DNA of 8,135 nucleotides. Origin: Victivallales bacterium. GTDB taxonomy: Bacteria; Verrucomicrobiota; Lentisphaeria; Oligosphaerales; Oligosphaeraceae. The stretch covers positions 1-8,135 of the forward strand of contig JAFZZD010000645.1 of NCBI GenBank assembly GCA_017615955.1, given 5' to 3'. Positions 5,860 through 8,135 of the stretch are shown here, piece after piece. Position numbers and translations under genes: made by a program. Numbering within the stretch: position 1 is the first letter of the stretch; each line of letters starts with the position of its first letter. The notes beneath the pieces are model-generated. The model was not told the DNA's origin and searched no databases. It saw only the letters and a program-made list of their open reading frames with translations.

Positions 5860-5861
5860 AT

Positions 5862-7184
5862 ATGCAAGTTAAAGTCGGTTGTGCGGAGAATATCATAGAA
5901 GTACCATTGTTTGCAGAGCTTGGCGGCTATGGGCCGTTTTTGGGCAGGCGTAACCGGGGCGTGCGCGATCCCCTGTATGCCAGGGTGCTTACGGTGAATG
6001 ATGGCATCAACCGCAATGTTGTTGTTGTCACGGACACGATTTCCTCCAGCGAACTGGAATGCCGCAAGCTGCGCGTTGAACTTGCCACTGAATTCGCCCT
6101 TGATCCAGAGGGCATCATGTTTGTTGCCACCCATACACATTCTGCTGCTGGTGTGGCAAGTTGTGACGTTGGCTATGGCGAGCCAAATGCGGAATTCTGC
6201 CAGAATTGGCGCAGCACTATACGCAAGTCCCTTATTGAGGCATTGGCAAATGAGGAGCCAGTGCGGGCATTTGCCGGAAAGGCTCCGATCCGCAAGAAGC
6301 TGGGTTCCAGGCGCACGACGTCCGAAGACAAGCATACCGACCCTGAAATACGCTGGATCAAAATGGTGCGTGAGGATGGCTCTGTCAAGGTGCTGATTCA
6401 CAACCATGCCATGCACGGCGTGGTCTTTGGCCCGCAGCCGCTGGTTTCGGCGGACTGGATGGGAGACGCCAACCGCAAGATCAAGGAGCGCAAGCTGGCA
6501 GATATCGGCTTCTTCCTGTATGGCACCGCTGGTGACGTCAATGTGATTTGGACACATAAGACACCAGAACGGGAAAAGAACCTGGAGTGGATCAGCGAAA
6601 GCTATGTCAATGACCTGGAGGCTGATCTGGCCAATGGCGAGGAGATTCAGCTTGCGCCAGTGAAGTGCTCCCTCAAGGCAGTCACATTCCCCACCGAGAA
6701 GGTGGATCCCGTGGAATACAGGGAAATCGCAGAGAAGATCATCTCCAAGGTGCCGGACAGGTACGCGCGCCCAGGCAACCAGGAAGAAAGGCTGCTGTTC
6801 TTTACCCATGCCTGCCTGCTTGAAATGGCGATTCTCGCTGAAAGAGGAAAGGAATTCAAGGTTGTCAGGGATTTACAGACAGTGCGCATGGGCGACTTGG
6901 CAATATACGCAGTGCCAGGCGAACCCTTCCTGGCAGTGGGCGAGGATTTGAGGGCGCGTTCCCCATTCAAATTCCCGATTGCAGTCTCCGTTGCAAACGG
7001 CGATGCAGGATATTTCCCCACGCCAGAGATGTTCGCGCAGTATCCCTCGATTTTCTCCAGCGACGACTTTGGCGCATTCGGCTTCTATGAAGTCTGGTTC
7101 GGCCAGGGCATGCACCGTCCGAAGTTCAAGCCAAATATCATTGAGCATATAGTTAGTAACCTGTTGAAACTCAACGTCAACTAA
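5862..7184 (+). CDS. Neutral/alkaline ceramidase N-terminal-domain-like zinc hydrolase, nucleophile Ser replaced by Asn
   Basis: A 440-residue protein without a visible signal peptide, of the ceramidase N-terminal domain family (PF04734 type). The pattern begins with VKVGCAENIIEVP, GGYG and DPLYARVL. Zinc ligands known from Pseudomonas ceramidase have clear counterparts: ATHTHS (His91/His93), NHAMHG (His185), VPGEPF (Glu354) and DAGYFPTP (Tyr384). The ceramidase nucleophile lies in a GDVS motif, but here the motif is GDVN (224-227), so Asn227 replaces the serine. Many short bacterial relatives share GD(V/I)N, and their substrates are mostly unknown. The C-terminal beta domain of true ceramidases is missing. 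It is therefore best read as a cytoplasmic metal-dependent amidase or hydrolase of unknown substrate, not as a ceramidase. An in-frame ATG at 5817 would add 15 residues but lacks a ribosome binding site. The isomerase gene follows after 19 bases, probably in one operon. Confidence 0.85.
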   Translation: MQVKVGCAENIIEVPLFAELGGYGPFLGRRNRGVRDPLYARVLTVNDGINRNVVVVTDTISSSELECRKLRVELATEFALDPEGIMFVATHTHSAAGVASCDVGYGEPNAEFCQNWRSTIRKSLIEALANEEPVRAFAGKAPIRKKLGSRRTTSEDKHTDPEIRWIKMVREDGSVKVLIHNHAMHGVVFGPQPLVSADWMGDANRKIKERKLADIGFFLYGTAGDVNVIWTHKTPEREKNLEWISESYVNDLEADLANGEEIQLAPVKCSLKAVTFPTEKVDPVEYREIAEKIISKVPDRYARPGNQEERLLFFTHACLLEMAILAERGKEFKVVRDLQTVRMGDLAIYAVPGEPFLAVGEDLRARSPFKFPIAVSVANGDAGYFPTPEMFAQYPSIFSSDDFGAFGFYEVWFGQGMHRPKFKPNIIEHIVSNLLKLNVN

Positions 7185-7203
7185 AAAAGGAAAGGAGCGA
7201 ACA

Positions 7204-8135
7204 ATGGCAACAGCAAAGAAAGCAGTAGCAAAGAAAGAGAAGCCCGTGCAGGGCACATTCAGGTTCTCGTTTGGCCCTTGGAACATCCACGAAGGCGCAG
7301 ACTCATTTGGACCAGAAGTCCGCAAGACCATCCCCTTCAACAAGAAGCTTGAGCTTTACAAGAAGCTGGGGTTTGATGGCATTCAGTTCCATGATGACGA
7401 TGCAGTGCCAGGTTGCGGCGATGGCAAGATGACACAGGCACAGATGATCAAGGCCGCCACAGAGCTGAAGAAGGTTCTGGACAACCATGGTCTGACCGCT
7501 GAATTCGTGGCGCCACGCATGTGGTTCAACCCCAACACCATCGACGGTGGCTACACCTCAAATGACCCCAAGTGCCGCAAGTACGCCATTGAGCGCACAA
7601 AGCGCGCAATCGACATCGCAAATGCCCTGGGCACACGCAACATCGTATTCTGGCTGGCACGTGAAGGAACATACATCCGCGAAGCCAAGGATCCCGTGTG
7701 GGCAACCGAAAAGATCGCCGAGGCTGCACAGGCACTGCTGGACTATGACAAGAACATCCGCCTGATGATCGAGTCCAAGCCAAACGAGCCAGTTGACCAT
7801 GCATACATCCCCACCATCGGCCATGCCATCGCACTGGGACTGCTGACAACAGATCCATCCCGTATCGGATGCCTCATCGAGACAGCACATGCGCTGCTTG
7901 CCAACCTGTGCCCCTCCGATGAAATGGGCTATGCCCTGGCGCACAAGAAGCTGTGGAGTGTCCACCTGAACGACCAGAATGGTCTGAAGTTCGACCAGGA
8001 CTTGACCTTTGGTGCAGTTGACCCACGCCGTGCATTGAACCAGGTTCGCGTCCTGGACAAGGCTGGCTACGGCAATAATGGCGAATGGGTTGGCCTGGAT
8101 GTCAAGGTCATGCGTACCCAGAAGGACAAGGGCGG
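7204..8135 (+). CDS. xylA: Xylose isomerase-like TIM-barrel sugar isomerase (XylA class I type), 3' end outside the window
   Basis: The first 310 codons of an aldose-ketose isomerase; relatives are about 390 residues. It matches the short actinobacterial XylA type: FHDDD with His63 and Asp66 (catalytic pair), VFWLAREG, ESKPNEP with Glu190 and Lys192, LIETAH with Glu226 and His229, KFDQDL with Asp264 and Asp266, and GLDVK with Asp299. These correspond to Streptomyces H54, D57, E181, K183, E217, H220, D255, D257 and D287. The Asp245 ligand of metal site 1 is replaced by His254 (SVHLND). L-rhamnose isomerases use His at that site, so the sugar may not be xylose and the symbol is family-level only. 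A Lys/Ala-rich N-terminal stretch (1-17) precedes the barrel. A strong AAAGGAG (7191-7197) lies six bases before the ATG. Codons are strongly C-ending and gene-typical of high expression, more so than in the neighbouring genes. Confidence 0.88.
   Translation, partial: MATAKKAVAKKEKPVQGTFRFSFGPWNIHEGADSFGPEVRKTIPFNKKLELYKKLGFDGIQFHDDDAVPGCGDGKMTQAQMIKAATELKKVLDNHGLTAEFVAPRMWFNPNTIDGGYTSNDPKCRKYAIERTKRAIDIANALGTRNIVFWLAREGTYIREAKDPVWATEKIAEAAQALLDYDKNIRLMIESKPNEPVDHAYIPTIGHAIALGLLTTDPSRIGCLIETAHALLANLCPSDEMGYALAHKKLWSVHLNDQNGLKFDQDLTFGAVDPRRALNQVRVLDKAGYGNNGEWVGLDVKVMRTQKDKG

Noticed and set aside
5811..6809. Long minus-strand open frame (332 codons) opposite the ceramidase-like gene
   Set aside because: It lies wholly antisense to a gene with a recognisable family pattern and conserved zinc ligands. 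Its translation shows no known motif and is rich in the Cys/His/Ala expected of an antisense shadow.

Overview
The window looks like chromosomal DNA from a Lentisphaerota (Victivallales-type) or closely related PVC bacterium. The main pointer is the short pseudopilin at 1600-2331: its [19 protein letters not shown] leader and C-terminal DGH motif are typical of the very large prepilin families in that group. A large secreted glycoside-hydrolase-like protein, a ceramidase-fold protein and many small intergenic hairpins and tandem repeats fit the same picture. The taxonomic call is inference from family knowledge, not from a marker gene.

Layout, left to right. Positions 1-174 hold a GC-rich hairpin and an array of eleven 7-bp repeats ending just before the ribosome binding site of a NahK-like anomeric sugar kinase (175-1281, +). 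A bidirectional terminator (1298-1326) separates the kinase from a convergent initiator tRNA-Met gene (1334-1409, -), which has its own promoter. A near-perfect housekeeping promoter (1526-1554) drives the pseudopilin gene. That gene is followed by a perfect 23-bp inverted repeat (2354-2416) and a second small GC-rich hairpin (2460-2479). Next is a 1042-residue exported protein (2548-5676): carbohydrate-binding-like beta domains, then a GH123/DUF6067-like region and a barrel with a WDGIYYD motif. Its stop codon runs into three 27-bp repeats (5675-5758), then two mutually exclusive palindromes and a weak promoter. A ceramidase-N-terminal-domain protein (5862-7184) and a XylA-like isomerase (7204 to the window end, truncated) follow, 19 bp apart and probably co-transcribed.

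How the parts may work together (inference). The exported protein would release sugars from a glycan or glycoconjugate. The kinase would activate an N-acetylhexosamine or similar sugar at C1, and the isomerase would convert an aldose to a ketose inside the cell. The ceramidase-fold protein has no visible export signal and has lost the ceramidase nucleophile, so it is probably a cytoplasmic zinc hydrolase of unknown substrate. Both this protein and the isomerase show informative active-site changes: Asn replaces the nucleophilic Ser in the first, and His replaces a metal-binding Asp in the second.

No CRISPR array, transposase, phage gene or complete new defence-like system is visible. The most interesting signals are the altered active sites, the C33 initiator tRNA, the unusual exported protein and the several distinct intergenic repeat structures.
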